A stretch of DNA of 64,000 nt from the NCBI GenBank assembly GCA_019637175.1, contig JAHBWD010000001.1, positions 186,001 through 250,000 on the forward strand, given 5' to 3'. Position numbers and translations under genes: made by a program. The DNA comes from Labilithrix sp. (GTDB lineage Bacteria; Myxococcota_A; Polyangia; Polyangiales; Polyangiaceae). Each line of letters opens with the position of its first letter. Position 1 is the first letter of the stretch. A model generated the notes under the pieces. It made no database searches and had not been told where the DNA came from. It saw only the letters and a list, made by a program, of their open reading frames with translations. This document shows, piece after piece, positions 45,809-54,210 of this stretch.

Positions 45809-47037
45809 CCGTCATCGTCCAGAAGTACGGAGGCTCCTCCGTCGCCGACGTCGCCAAGATCGCCGCGGTCGCCGACCGCGTCGTCGCCGCCAAGCGCGAA
45901 GGTCACGACGTCGTCGTCGTCGTGAGCGCGATGGGCAAGACGACCGACGAGCTCATCGGCCTCGCGCGCCGCGTCGCCGAGACCTCGCCCCACGAAGGCG
46001 GCCCGAAGGCCGAGCCCGCGCGACGCGAGCTCGACATGCTCGTCTCCACCGGCGAGCGCGTGACGATGGCGCTGCTCTCGATCGCGATCCACGCGCGCGG
46101 TCACGACGCCATCAGCTTCACCGGGAGCCAGTCGGGCATCCTCACGAACGATCGTCACTTCGACGCGCGGATCATCGAGGTTCGGCCTCACAGGATCCAA
46201 GACGAGCTCGCGCGCGGGCGCATCGTGATCGTCGCCGGCTACCAGGGCGTGAGCTACAAGCGCGAGATCACGACGCTCGGCCGCGGCGGCTCCGACACGA
46301 CGGCGGTCGCCCTCGCCGCGGCGCTCGGCGCCGAGCGGTGCGAGATCTACAGCGACGTCGACGGCGTGTATTCGGCCGATCCGCGCGTCGTCGAAGGCCC
46401 GGTGCACCTGCCGGAAATGGACCTCGCGATGCTCGGAGAGATGGCCGAGGCCGGCGCGAAGGTGCTCAACGCGCAGGCGGTCGAGTGGGCGCGGCGGAGC
46501 AAGATCGCGATCCACGCGCGCAAGACGAGCGATCCGGTCTCCGGCGCGCGCGAGACGGTGGCGCGCCCGGGCGACGACGACGTGATCGCCGGCGTCGCCG
46601 ACGAGAACAAGAACGTCCGCGCGATCGTCGGCGCGACGAGCGTGATGGTGGCCCAGCTCGCGGCAGGCAACCTCACGCTCTTCCTCGCGACCGCCGCGCG
46701 CGAGGAGGTCCCCGTCGGCGACGTGGTCGCGTTCGGCGACGACGCGTTCGTTCACCTGCCGCTGCTCAACGTGCCCGACTGGCAGCGCTGCGCGCGCGCG
46801 ATCGACGTCGCGCTCGGAGGCGCCGCGCGGTTCCTCGGGCCGCACGCGGTCGCGAGCGTCGTCGGCTACGGCCTCACCGGCACGAGCGGCGCGCTCGCCC
46901 AGGTGCTGCGCGTGCTCGACGGAGCTTGCGCGAAGCCGCTCTGCGTCGCCGCGGGCCCGCTCCGGATCAGCGCGACGATCGAGGAGTCGAAGCTCGCCGC
47001 GGCGCAGCGCGCGCTCCACGCCGCCTTCGTGGCCTGA
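45805..47037 (+). CDS. lysC: Aspartate kinase
   Basis: A 410-residue protein starting [19 protein letters not shown]. Family motifs: the KYGGSSV phosphate-binding block, [16 protein letters not shown], and [39 protein letters not shown]. The C-terminal third forms the ACT-type regulatory domains. It phosphorylates aspartate, the first step to Lys, Met, Thr and diaminopimelate, and is often feedback-inhibited by lysine. The start overlaps the acidic gene (ATGA). Length is usual. Confidence 0.95.
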   Translation: MTVIVQKYGGSSVADVAKIAAVADRVVAAKREGHDVVVVVSAMGKTTDELIGLARRVAETSPHEGGPKAEPARRELDMLVSTGERVTMALLSIAIHARGHDAISFTGSQSGILTNDRHFDARIIEVRPHRIQDELARGRIVIVAGYQGVSYKREITTLGRGGSDTTAVALAAALGAERCEIYSDVDGVYSADPRVVEGPVHLPEMDLAMLGEMAEAGAKVLNAQAVEWARRSKIAIHARKTSDPVSGARETVARPGDDDVIAGVADENKNVRAIVGATSVMVAQLAAGNLTLFLATAAREEVPVGDVVAFGDDAFVHLPLLNVPDWQRCARAIDVALGGAARFLGPHAVASVVGYGLTGTSGALAQVLRVLDGACAKPLCVAAGPLRISATIEESKLAAAQRALHAAFVA

Positions 47038-47040
47038 AGC

Positions 47041-47664
47041 TCAACCTCCACGGCGCGCGAGCGTCTGGAGGAAGCGGCGCATTCCGCCCTTGTCGTCCAT
47101 CGTGGGCTGGGCGACGGGATCCGCGGGCCCGACGATGATGAGGAGGGCGCGCACCGTCGTTCGCGCCTCGTGCAGGAGCACCGCGTCGTGATTGGCCTCT
47201 GCGCGCACGACGATGCGACGCCAGACGGCGAGCTGCGCCGGCGTCTGCCCCTCTTCGGCGTGCCAGCTCGCGAGGACGCGGAGCGCCGCGGGATCCTCCT
47301 CGGCGCCGCGCAAGAGGTCGTCCATCGCCTCCGCGCGGGCGCCGAGCGCGCGGCGGACGTACGCCCGGCCGAGGCGCGCGCTCCGAAGCCCGGGCAGGTG
47401 CTCGAGCGCCACGGTGTAGACGCGCTCGGCCTCGCGTAGATCGCCGCGCCGCGAGCGCAAGCTTCCGAGGCCGAGGTAGGCCTCTTCGCAGGTCGGATCG
47501 AGCGAGAGCGCCTCCATGTATCGGCGGAGCGCGAGGTCGTCTTCCTTCGCCGCCTCGTGTGCGCGCGCGGACTGGACGAGCTCGAGCGCGCTCGACGCGG
47601 ACGCCTCGCGTGGCGTCGCGAGCGCGATCGCGATCGTCGCGGCCAAGAGCACGAGGCGCCTCAT
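47041..47664 (-). CDS. Secreted TPR protein
   Basis: A 207-residue protein with a cleavable signal (MRRLVLLAATIAIALATPREASA). TPR units are visible: RRYMEALSLDPTCEEAYLGLGSL, GDLREAERVYTVALEHLPGL and SARLGRAYVRRALGARAEAMDDL. The C-terminus is less regular, with a candidate short final helix. It lies in the periplasm and probably mediates protein interaction. It converges on the aspartate kinase gene 3 bp after its stop. Confidence 0.78.
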   Translation of the reverse strand: MRRLVLLAATIAIALATPREASASSALELVQSARAHEAAKEDDLALRRYMEALSLDPTCEEAYLGLGSLRSRRGDLREAERVYTVALEHLPGLRSARLGRAYVRRALGARAEAMDDLLRGAEEDPAALRVLASWHAEEGQTPAQLAVWRRIVVRAEANHDAVLLHEARTTVRALLIIVGPADPVAQPTMDDKGGMRRFLQTLARRGG

Positions 47665-47771
47665 GCACGAAGGATAGCCCCATCGTGGCGCGCGAGGGGC
47701 GCCGCGTGGCAAGGCGGTCGCAAAGCGGCACGGTTGTTGAAGCTCCCGTCGCAGAAAAGGAGCACTTCGAA

Positions 47772-48317
47772 ATGCCCGTGCCGGTTCAGCTCACGTTCCG
47801 TGACATCTCTCCCTCCGCTGCCGTCTCCGCGCACGTCGCGAAGCGGGCCGCCAAGCTCGAGACCTTCTTCGACCGCATCATCCGGTGCCACGTCGTCGTC
47901 GAACAGCCGCACCGACACCAGAAGCACGGGCAGCGCTACCACGTTCGCGTCGACGTCTCCGTGCCGGGCCACCTGCTCGTCGTCAGCAAGAACCCCGAAG
48001 CCGCCAAGGAAGATCTCCACGCCGCGGTCGACGACGCGTTCGGCGACGCGGAGCGTCTGGTCGAGGACTACGCCCGGCAGCTCAGGCCGTGGGATCGCAA
48101 CCACGCCAAGCCGCCGTGGGCGACGGTGGCCAAGCTCTTCCCCGAGCGGGGCTACGGCTTCCTCGTCGACGACGAAGGGCGCGAGATCTACTTCCACGAG
48201 AACAGCGTGATCGGCGCTCGTTTCGACAAGCTGTCAGTCGGCGCCAAGGTCCGCTTCGCCGAAGAAGACGGCGACAAGGGACCGCAGGCGAGCAGCGTTC
48301 ACGTCGTCGCGAGCTGA
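47772..48317 (+). CDS. Ribosome hibernation factor (HPF/RaiA) fused to a cold-shock domain
   Basis: A 181-residue protein. Residues 1-105 match the HPF/RaiA fold: PVQLTFRDISPSAAVSAHVAKRAAKLETFF, VVVEQPHRHQKHGQRYHVRVDV and DLHAAVDDAFGDAERLVEDYA. Residues 115-181 form a cold-shock domain: ATVAKLFPERGYGFLVDDEG (RNP1 RGYGFL) and IYFHENSVIG (RNP2 position). Typical long HPF has a dimerisation domain here instead. HPF binds between ribosomal subunits to store 70S/100S ribosomes; a CSD tail would add RNA binding. An AAGGAG lies about 10 nt before the ATG. Confidence 0.9.
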   Translation: MPVPVQLTFRDISPSAAVSAHVAKRAAKLETFFDRIIRCHVVVEQPHRHQKHGQRYHVRVDVSVPGHLLVVSKNPEAAKEDLHAAVDDAFGDAERLVEDYARQLRPWDRNHAKPPWATVAKLFPERGYGFLVDDEGREIYFHENSVIGARFDKLSVGAKVRFAEEDGDKGPQASSVHVVAS

Positions 48318-48335
48318 AGCCCGAGCTCATCGCGC

Positions 48336-49673
48336 TCAAACCGCGAACGGAAAGGTCTCGGGCGCGTCGGGTCCGCGCTCGGGCGCGAAGCGCTCGAGCG
48401 GCTCGACCGCGCGCGTGCGGTCGAAGTGGAGCACCGCGTCGAACTGATGCGCGAGGCGCGCGCGGAAGCAGTGACTCGCCCGCTCCGTGCGCGGGCGGTA
48501 CACGACGCCCACCGCGCGCTCGAGCCGCTCGTTCATCAGGGCGCCGGGGAGCCGCCTCGCGCGATCGGGCAGGAGCGCGAAGCGCGGGATCTCCGCCGCG
48601 TGGAGCAGCTCCTCGTAGCTGTCGGGCAGGGCCGGGCGAAGGGCGAAGCGCTCCGCCGGCCCGTCCCAGTCGGTCGCCGCGGTGACGGTGCCGTCGTAGG
48701 TCGTGAAGCCGACGAGGAAGGCGTCGCGATCGTAGCGCTCGCGGACGAGCTGGCCGACGTTCAGCTCGCCGCGCTCTCCGAGCTGCGTCGCGCGGGCGTC
48801 GCCCACGTGGGAGTTGTGCGCCCAGACCACGATCTTCGACGGCCTGCCCGTCAGGTGGTCGACGTGTTGTGCGATCTCCGACAGGGTGTCGGCCATGTGC
48901 CGATCGCGGATGTTCCACGTCGCGACCGATCCATGTAGCATGCATCTATAGTAGCGCTCGGCGTTGCGCACGAGCAGCGCGTTCTGGGTGACGTAGAAGA
49001 GCTCGTCGGGATCGGTCGTGCCGGGCTTGGTCGCCTGCTCGAGCGTCTTCTGCCGCACCTCGAGGAGCTGCTGCAACGCATCGCCCTCGCAAGACTCCGC
49101 GATCCCGAGCCCGTAGGCGTACGACGTCAGATCGTCGCCGAACTTGCCGAAGCATCCGTAGCGCTCGCGCGCGCGCGCCGCCGCCTCGGGATCGACCCGA
49201 TCGAGGAACGCGAGGATCGCCGCGATCGATCGCTGGAGGCTGTAGAGATCGAGGCCGTAGATCCCGACCTTGCCCGCTTCGGGAGGACGCGCGTCGTTGT
49301 GCTCGCGGAGCCAGCCGACGAAGTCGAGGAAGTCGGCGTTGCGCCACATCCACGTCGGGAAGCGCTCGAAGCTCGCGAGCGACAGGGCGGCGTCGTCGTC
49401 GCCGAGGCGACCTTTGACGAAGCGATCGACGCGGTGGGCGTCCGGCCAGTCGGCCTCGATCGCGACGGCGTCGAAGCCGCGCTCGGAGATGAGCCGCCGG
49501 GTGATGCGCGCGCGCTCGCGGTAGAACTCGTGCGTGCCGTGGGTCGCCTCGCCGAGGAGCACGAAGCGCGCGTCGCCGATGCAGTCGAGCAGCGCGTCGT
49601 AGTCGTGCGCCCCGCCGTCGAGCGGCTGCGCCGCGTTGCGGAGGGCGGTCACGGGCGAGTGTTTGTGGGTCAT
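48336..49673 (-). CDS. Erythromycin-esterase-family protein
   Basis: A 445-residue protein. Markers: GEATHGTHEFYRERARITRRLI (GExxHG plus acid), VAIEADWPDAHRVDRFV, WMWRN, VGIYGLDLYSL and VVWAHNSHVGDAR. All belong to the erythromycin esterase fold (EreA/EreB-like), but many members lack macrolide activity and may be general hydrolases, so resistance cannot be assumed. It starts 5 bp after the stop of the upstream dehydrogenase-like gene in a three-gene operon. Confidence 0.88.
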   Translation of the reverse strand: MTHKHSPVTALRNAAQPLDGGAHDYDALLDCIGDARFVLLGEATHGTHEFYRERARITRRLISERGFDAVAIEADWPDAHRVDRFVKGRLGDDDAALSLASFERFPTWMWRNADFLDFVGWLREHNDARPPEAGKVGIYGLDLYSLQRSIAAILAFLDRVDPEAAARARERYGCFGKFGDDLTSYAYGLGIAESCEGDALQQLLEVRQKTLEQATKPGTTDPDELFYVTQNALLVRNAERYYRCMLHGSVATWNIRDRHMADTLSEIAQHVDHLTGRPSKIVVWAHNSHVGDARATQLGERGELNVGQLVRERYDRDAFLVGFTTYDGTVTAATDWDGPAERFALRPALPDSYEELLHAAEIPRFALLPDRARRLPGALMNERLERAVGVVYRPRTERASHCFRARLAHQFDAVLHFDRTRAVEPLERFAPERGPDAPETFPFAV

Positions 49674-49678
49674 CGCGC

Positions 49679-50974
49679 CTACCTCCCGAGCCTGGCGATG
49701 CGATAGAGGGAGCCGCTCGCCTCGAGGGTCGGGCTCGATCCGCCGGCGTTGTCGCTCGAGACGTAGAGCGCGCCGTCGACCGGCGAGATCGCGACGCCCG
49801 CCGGCCTCACCGGATCTTCGCCGGCGTCGCCGACCTTCCATGACCACGCGCCGTCGTGCGGCGCGCCGAACTTGCCTCCGCCGAAGACGACCTCGTGAGG
49901 GAGCTCCGTCACGTCGGCCGACTTGCCCTCTGCGTCGAAGGACAACCAGACGACCTCGTGGCCCGTCGACGCGCCGCGATCCCAGGAGCCGTGCAGCGCG
50001 ACGAACGCTCCGCCTTGCCAGCGCGAGAAGAGCGCATCGGCGATCCGAGGCGCCCGCGGCACGAACGCGATCGCGAGCGGCGACGAGCGCGCCTCAGCCG
50101 AGCTCAGCGGGCGGTCGACGCGCCCCTTCTCGAGCGACACGATCGCTTCTCCAGCGACGTCGTCGTGCACGTCCTCGCCCGCGCGATCGACGTCGCCCCG
50201 CGCGTCGATCGCGACGCCGCCCGCAGGGCCGCGCGCGAGCGCGGTCGCGTTGCGGATGCCGCGCGTGACGATCTCTCCGTCTCTCCACTGGAGCGGTCGG
50301 CCCGGCGTGTATTTGTCGAGCGCGAAGCGCTTCACGACCGCGCGACGTGTGTCGTGGCCCGCGGGCAGGGGATCCACGGTGCTCGCCGACCCGCCGGCGA
50401 CGTAGAGGAAGCCCTCCCACGAGCCGACGGGATGCTTCCGATGACGCCCGCCCTCCGGCACGCCGACGACGACGTCTTCGCCCGGGCCGCCGCGATCGAG
50501 GTGGGGCGCATAGCGCCAGCGCTTCACGCCGGATCGCGAGCCGCAGTAGAGCTGCTCGTCGTCGAGGACGCAGTCGTGCCCGTTGTCGGCGCCGGTCGTC
50601 GCCCAGACGATCGTCTCCGGAGGGCGCGACGCGAAGAGGCCGTCACGGTCGACGTCGCGGTATCGCTTGATCTCCCCGTCGACGGTGACGGCGAGCAGAT
50701 CGCCGTTGGGCGCGAAGGTGAGGCCGCGGAGACGGCCTTGCTGGGTCGCGACGACGCGCGCGCAGAGCCCCTCGGCGACGAAGTGTCGATCGGGCGGCAG
50801 CCCGCGCGGTCCACACGCGACGTCGCGAGCGCCGTCGCCGTCGCCGACCTCGGCCGAGCGCGTTCGCGGGCTCTCGATCGTCGTCGCGCCGGGCTTGCTC
50901 TTGTCGCAGCCGGGCGCCAGCGTCGCGAGGGCGGCGCAGAAGAGCGCGCGCGGCGGCTCGGCGCTGGCGCTCAT
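49679..50974 (-). CDS. Sorbosone/glucose dehydrogenase-like lipoprotein (soluble-GDH beta-propeller)
   Basis: A 431-residue protein with a lipoprotein signal ending TLAPGC (Cys24). The rest matches the PQQ-dependent sorbosone/soluble glucose dehydrogenase propeller: LRGLTFAPNGDLLAVTVDGEIKR, GSWEGFLYVAGGSAS, FVALHGSWDRGASTGHEVV and RPAGVAISPVDGALYVSSDNAGG. Oxidation of a sugar or sugar aldehyde in the periplasm is the family role; the PQQ-binding residues were not individually checked. Start codon overlaps the BON gene stop (ATGA). Confidence 0.85.
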   Translation of the reverse strand: MSASAEPPRALFCAALATLAPGCDKSKPGATTIESPRTRSAEVGDGDGARDVACGPRGLPPDRHFVAEGLCARVVATQQGRLRGLTFAPNGDLLAVTVDGEIKRYRDVDRDGLFASRPPETIVWATTGADNGHDCVLDDEQLYCGSRSGVKRWRYAPHLDRGGPGEDVVVGVPEGGRHRKHPVGSWEGFLYVAGGSASTVDPLPAGHDTRRAVVKRFALDKYTPGRPLQWRDGEIVTRGIRNATALARGPAGGVAIDARGDVDRAGEDVHDDVAGEAIVSLEKGRVDRPLSSAEARSSPLAIAFVPRAPRIADALFSRWQGGAFVALHGSWDRGASTGHEVVWLSFDAEGKSADVTELPHEVVFGGGKFGAPHDGAWSWKVGDAGEDPVRPAGVAISPVDGALYVSSDNAGGSSPTLEASGSLYRIARLGR

Positions 50975-51393
50975 CGCCGACCGGCGCCGGGCCCCGCGAT
51001 GCGGATCCGATTGACGACGTCGATGACGCCGCGCACGGTCTCCGCGATCCAGATCGCGCGCCGGCGCTGGAAGCGATCGCCGACCGTGCCCGTGAGGACG
51101 ACCTCGCCTTGATGGACGACGACCTCGAGATCGCGGGCGTCGACGTGACCGTCGTCGGTGAGGTGAGCGCAGATGTCGTCGTGGATCCGATCGTCGCGCC
51201 TCTGCCATCCCTTCGGACCCGAGGGCACGCGCTCGCCGAGCTCGACGCTGGAGCTGCCGTGTGGACCGACGGGACGACGCTCGGCGTACGTCGGCATGGC
51301 GAGCCCTTGCTCGCCGAAGCTCTCGTACGGGCGATCGCGGACCGGCACGTCGTCGGCCTCGACATCTCCGTAGGCCCATGTGCGAGGCGTCAT
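50971..51393 (-). CDS. BON-domain protein
   Basis: A 140-residue protein. Residues 68-130 are a BON domain: DDRIHDDICAHLTDDGHVDARDLEVVVHQGEVVLTGTVGDRFQRRRA, then AETVRGVIDVVNRI. The N-terminal half is flexible and Pro/Arg-rich. BON domains bind phospholipid membranes or polysaccharide in the periplasm and are induced by stress in many bacteria. Here no signal peptide is visible, so its location is open. First gene of the operon with the propeller lipoprotein and Ere-like protein. Confidence 0.83.
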   Translation of the reverse strand: MTPRTWAYGDVEADDVPVRDRPYESFGEQGLAMPTYAERRPVGPHGSSSVELGERVPSGPKGWQRRDDRIHDDICAHLTDDGHVDARDLEVVVHQGEVVLTGTVGDRFQRRRAIWIAETVRGVIDVVNRIRIAGPGAGRR

Positions 51394-51699
51394 GGCGCTC
51401 CTCCTCCGGTGGGTCGGCGTGCAACCCGTGTTCCCTCGGCGCCGTGGCGGAGACCCGCACTCCGCTTGCTGGAGCTCGCGTTCCTCTTCGCCATCGGCGG
51501 CCGATCGCGAGGCAACTCGCCACGGCTGCGCGCCCGCGCGCGGCTCGAGCGGCTCTGACCGAGCTCCTCCGTGGAGGTCGTGACGTCGTGTCCGTCAGGT
51601 GGTCGCGGGACTTGGGGCTCCACTCGTGTCCGGACCCAGACACCACACTCCCACTTCACCTCCGGGCCGTTCGGTCTCGGCGCTGTCGCTCGGCCAGAA
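51394..51699. other. 306-bp gap without recognised gene
   Basis: The stretch between the BON gene start and the next minus-strand stop holds no convincing ORF. Codon-like shadow frames are present, but none has a signal or domain. It presumably carries the promoter for the three-gene operon. A terminator for the 51700 gene was not seen. Confidence 0.5.
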
Positions 51700-52110
51700 T
51701 CAGTGCACTTGCGCGCTGACCACCGTCGTGCGGCCGTCGGCGCGATCGATCTTCGCCACGAGCACGCGCGGCCCCGCGCGTTGGGGGATCGAGGCGTCGA
51801 CGGCGATCTCGCCCGAGTGATCGTGCGCGTGGCGCGCCAGCTTGAGCGCGAAGGAGGGCTCGGCCTCTCTCAGCGCGTGCGCCTCGACGCTGTACTTCGC
51901 GTCGCTGTCGTCGGTCGCGACCTTCGCTCGACCGTCGACGAGGACGAGCGCGAAGCGCGTCGTACGGACCGACTTGTCGGCGGCTCGATCCTCGATCTCG
52001 ACGTCGACCGTCGGCGTGATGGCGCGCGGCGGATCGGCGGCCCTCGCGTGGCACGCGGCGAAGGGACCAAGAGCAGCGCAGAAGAGAATGACGCGAGCGA
52101 GCTTTTGCAT
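51700..52110 (-). CDS. Predicted small secreted or lipoprotein
   Basis: A 136-residue protein beginning MQKLARVILFCAALGPFAAC, a lipoprotein-like signal with Cys20. The mature part (TRFALVLVDGRAKVATDDSDAKYSVEAHAL, HAHDHSGEIAVDASIP, VLVAKIDRADGRTTVVSAQVH) reads as a small all-beta domain. Frame upstream is open to 52248, but this ATG gives the signal. A GGGAGA precedes it. Function unknown. Confidence 0.7.
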   Translation of the reverse strand: MQKLARVILFCAALGPFAACHARAADPPRAITPTVDVEIEDRAADKSVRTTRFALVLVDGRAKVATDDSDAKYSVEAHALREAEPSFALKLARHAHDHSGEIAVDASIPQRAGPRVLVAKIDRADGRTTVVSAQVH

Positions 52111-52278
52111 CGATGAACGATCTCCCTTGGGGTGAGCTGAAGCGCTGTGCGCATCGCAAGCCGCGTGCCTGACGCCCGGTCGCGCCGGTGCGGGCGAAAT
52201 CGAGCTCTCGCGCGGCGGATCGTGCCCGCGCGCGCGCCAACCTGTCATGGCGCCGGCGCGATCGTGACGTCGTGACGA

Positions 52279-52767
52279 TCAGCGCGCGCAGACCGCTTCG
52301 TCGCGGCACGCGCGCAGTCGATCCGCGCGCGCGAGCGGCGTGTCACAGCGCTCGCTGCGGATCGCGACCAGGCACGCTTCGAAGCTCGCCTGCGTGAGCG
52401 AGGGAGCGCACGACCACCGGGAGACCTGACCGGGCGCGAGAGCGCCCTGGTCGGACATGCACGCCTCGATCGTGGTGTAGCCCCCACCGCGGCCGATGTC
52501 TCCGCACGCCTCGCTTCGGCGGCACATCTCGTCGGCGATGCGCAAGGCGATCGGATCGTCCGGGACGTTCGTGACGCGAACGCCCTCGGGCGTTCCGCCG
52601 GTGACCGTCGCCGTCCCCGTCGGCATCTCCGACGGGCGCGCGCAGCCGGCGAGGAGCGCGAAGGGCGCGAAGGCCAACGCGCACGTGACGCGAACGCCGT
52701 GGCGCGCCGCCACATCGAGACACGTGTCGAGAGCGAACCTCGTCGCGATCGCTGTCCAGGACGTCAT
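52279..52767 (-). CDS. Cys-rich predicted lipoprotein, DUF6184-like
   Basis: A 162-residue protein with signal ending FALLAGC (Cys42 in the long form). Motifs: RIADEMCRRSEACGDIGRGGGYTTIEACMSD, then SLTQASFEACLVAIRSERCDTP and RADRLRACRDEAVCAR. The alternating Cys pattern matches a family of small myxobacterial lipoproteins that I recall as DUF6184, with about six paired cysteines. The gene lies 45 bp downstream of a related gene on the same strand. Confidence 0.68.
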   Translation of the reverse strand: MTSWTAIATRFALDTCLDVAARHGVRVTCALAFAPFALLAGCARPSEMPTGTATVTGGTPEGVRVTNVPDDPIALRIADEMCRRSEACGDIGRGGGYTTIEACMSDQGALAPGQVSRWSCAPSLTQASFEACLVAIRSERCDTPLARADRLRACRDEAVCAR

Positions 52768-52812
52768 GGTGATCCTCCGCGATCGGAGGCTGCAGCCGTC
52801 GTGCCGTCGCGA

Positions 52813-53445
52813 TCACGGCGCGCAGAGCGCTTGCTCTCGACACTCGGCGACCGCGTCGAGCGCGTTTCGCTCGCTGCACGGCTTGCGTCGCAGCGCCGAG
52901 AGGCAGACGCCCAGGCGCGCGGGCGTGATCCCGTCGGGGCAGCTCATCGCCGAGAGCTCGGCGCCCGTTCGTCGACGCTCTTGCGCCATGCAGTCGGCCG
53001 CCGGCGCGTGACGACACGCGATCTCGAAATCGCATCGCGCGCGCGCGATCCGCGCGACCGCTTCGGCAGGTGTCTGCGCGGCCGACCGCGTCGTCGTCGA
53101 GAGCTCTCCGGTGCCTTCGCGCGGAGGCGGGCGCAAGAAGGGGATGGGCAGCCCGGATCCGGGCGTGCCCGTGATGCGCTCGCTGCCGGCTTCGGTCCCG
53201 CGCATGCCCGAGGCTTCGGTCCGGCTCGTCATGTCGCTGGTGCGGCCGCCGTTGTCGACGAAGCCCGCGTTGTCGATCGTGCGCGTCGTCGTCCCCGTCG
53301 CGTCCGGTCGAGGCGACGCGGCGGACGTCGTCGTCGTTCCGACGCGGTCGAGCTGGCCGCCACAGGCGAGGAGGGATGCCACGGTCGCTGCGATCGCGCC
53401 GAGCGCGATCGCACGCTTGCCTTCGATGAATGGGGCGATCCGCAT
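52813..53445 (-). CDS. Cys-rich predicted lipoprotein, related to its neighbour
   Basis: A 210-residue protein. The signal ends VASLLAC (Cys28) and a long Thr/Ser/Gly-rich linker leads to a C-terminal domain with ARARCDFEIACRHAPAADCMAQ, SCPDGITPARLGVCLSALRRKPCSERN and AVAECREQALCAP. The Cys order is the same as in the gene at 52279, so the two are paralogues by sequence pattern. The two coding regions are 45 bp apart. Function unknown. Confidence 0.68.
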   Translation of the reverse strand: MRIAPFIEGKRAIALGAIAATVASLLACGGQLDRVGTTTTSAASPRPDATGTTTRTIDNAGFVDNGGRTSDMTSRTEASGMRGTEAGSERITGTPGSGLPIPFLRPPPREGTGELSTTTRSAAQTPAEAVARIARARCDFEIACRHAPAADCMAQERRRTGAELSAMSCPDGITPARLGVCLSALRRKPCSERNALDAVAECREQALCAP

Positions 53446-53497
53446 GATGATGGCGCGAGCGTGCACCGCTCGTGCCGCAGCCGTCGCCCGCGCTCGC

Positions 53498-54088
53498 TCA
53501 GCCCGGCAGCCAGCCGACGCGCACGTCCTCGAGCTCCACCTTCGGGACGATCACCGACGTGCCGCGGTTCGGGCCCACGAGGCGGACGTCGCGTAGGCGC
53601 ACCGACGCGCGGTAGATGCCGTTCGCGTCGGCGTTCTCGCTGAGCTCGAGGATCAGCGTGCCCGCCTCCGCGCGCCACGGCGTCGGCAGTTGATGATCGG
53701 AGCGGAAGTCGGTGCAGTATTGCGACTCGGACGGCGCGCGCGCGAAGACGTCGACACCGACGGTCAGACCCTCGGTCGCCTGCGCGAGATCGAAGGTGCG
53801 CTTCTGTCCGAGCTTCATCCCGAGCTTCTCCCGATCCGCCTCGATGGTGATGAACTGCGCGCCGTCGGCGCTCGCGCGATAGAGGAAGACGTTGCTGCAC
53901 CCGCCCGCGGCGCCGCCGAAGGTCACGTCCGGAGGCGTGTCGGGGCCCGAGGGCGTCGCTCCGCTCGAACCGCTCGAACCGCTCGAACCGCTCGCTCCGC
54001 TCGAGGAGGCGGTGAGATCCGAGGTGGTGGCGCCGGAGCAGGCGGCGACCGCGAGGCAGAGCGCGACGAGCGAGAGGCGGACGGACAT
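53498..54088 (-). CDS. Predicted lipoprotein with Ser-Gly repeat linker
   Basis: A 196-residue protein with signal MSVRLSLVALCLAVAAC (Cys17) and a SGSSGSSGSSG linker made by a 9-bp repeat. The mature domain has VFLYRASADGAQFITIEADREKLGM, KRTFDLAQATEGLTVGVDVFA, AGTLILELSENADANG and RASVRLRDVRLVGPN, an all-beta pattern with two conserved-looking cysteines. A GTG two codons upstream is possible. Function unknown. Confidence 0.7.
   Translation of the reverse strand: MSVRLSLVALCLAVAACSGATTSDLTASSSGASGSSGSSGSSGATPSGPDTPPDVTFGGAAGGCSNVFLYRASADGAQFITIEADREKLGMKLGQKRTFDLAQATEGLTVGVDVFARAPSESQYCTDFRSDHQLPTPWRAEAGTLILELSENADANGIYRASVRLRDVRLVGPNRGTSVIVPKVELEDVRVGWLPG
53961..54005. repeat. 9-bp coding tandem repeat
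   Basis: CCGCTCGAA is present three times in perfect register (53961-53987), followed by two variant copies. Because the unit is a multiple of three, changes in copy number would alter the Ser-Gly linker length of the lipoprotein without shifting the frame. Confidence 0.8.
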
Positions 54089-54210
54089 GCTCACATCATA
54101 AACACGACTCGTGCCAGCGCGCGATCGCGTGGATTATCGCGTGGTGGCGGCCGCTCTCTCGGATGAGCGTGTCGCGGGTTGTGCCGCCGGTGGCTCACCT
54201 CGGGAAAAGA

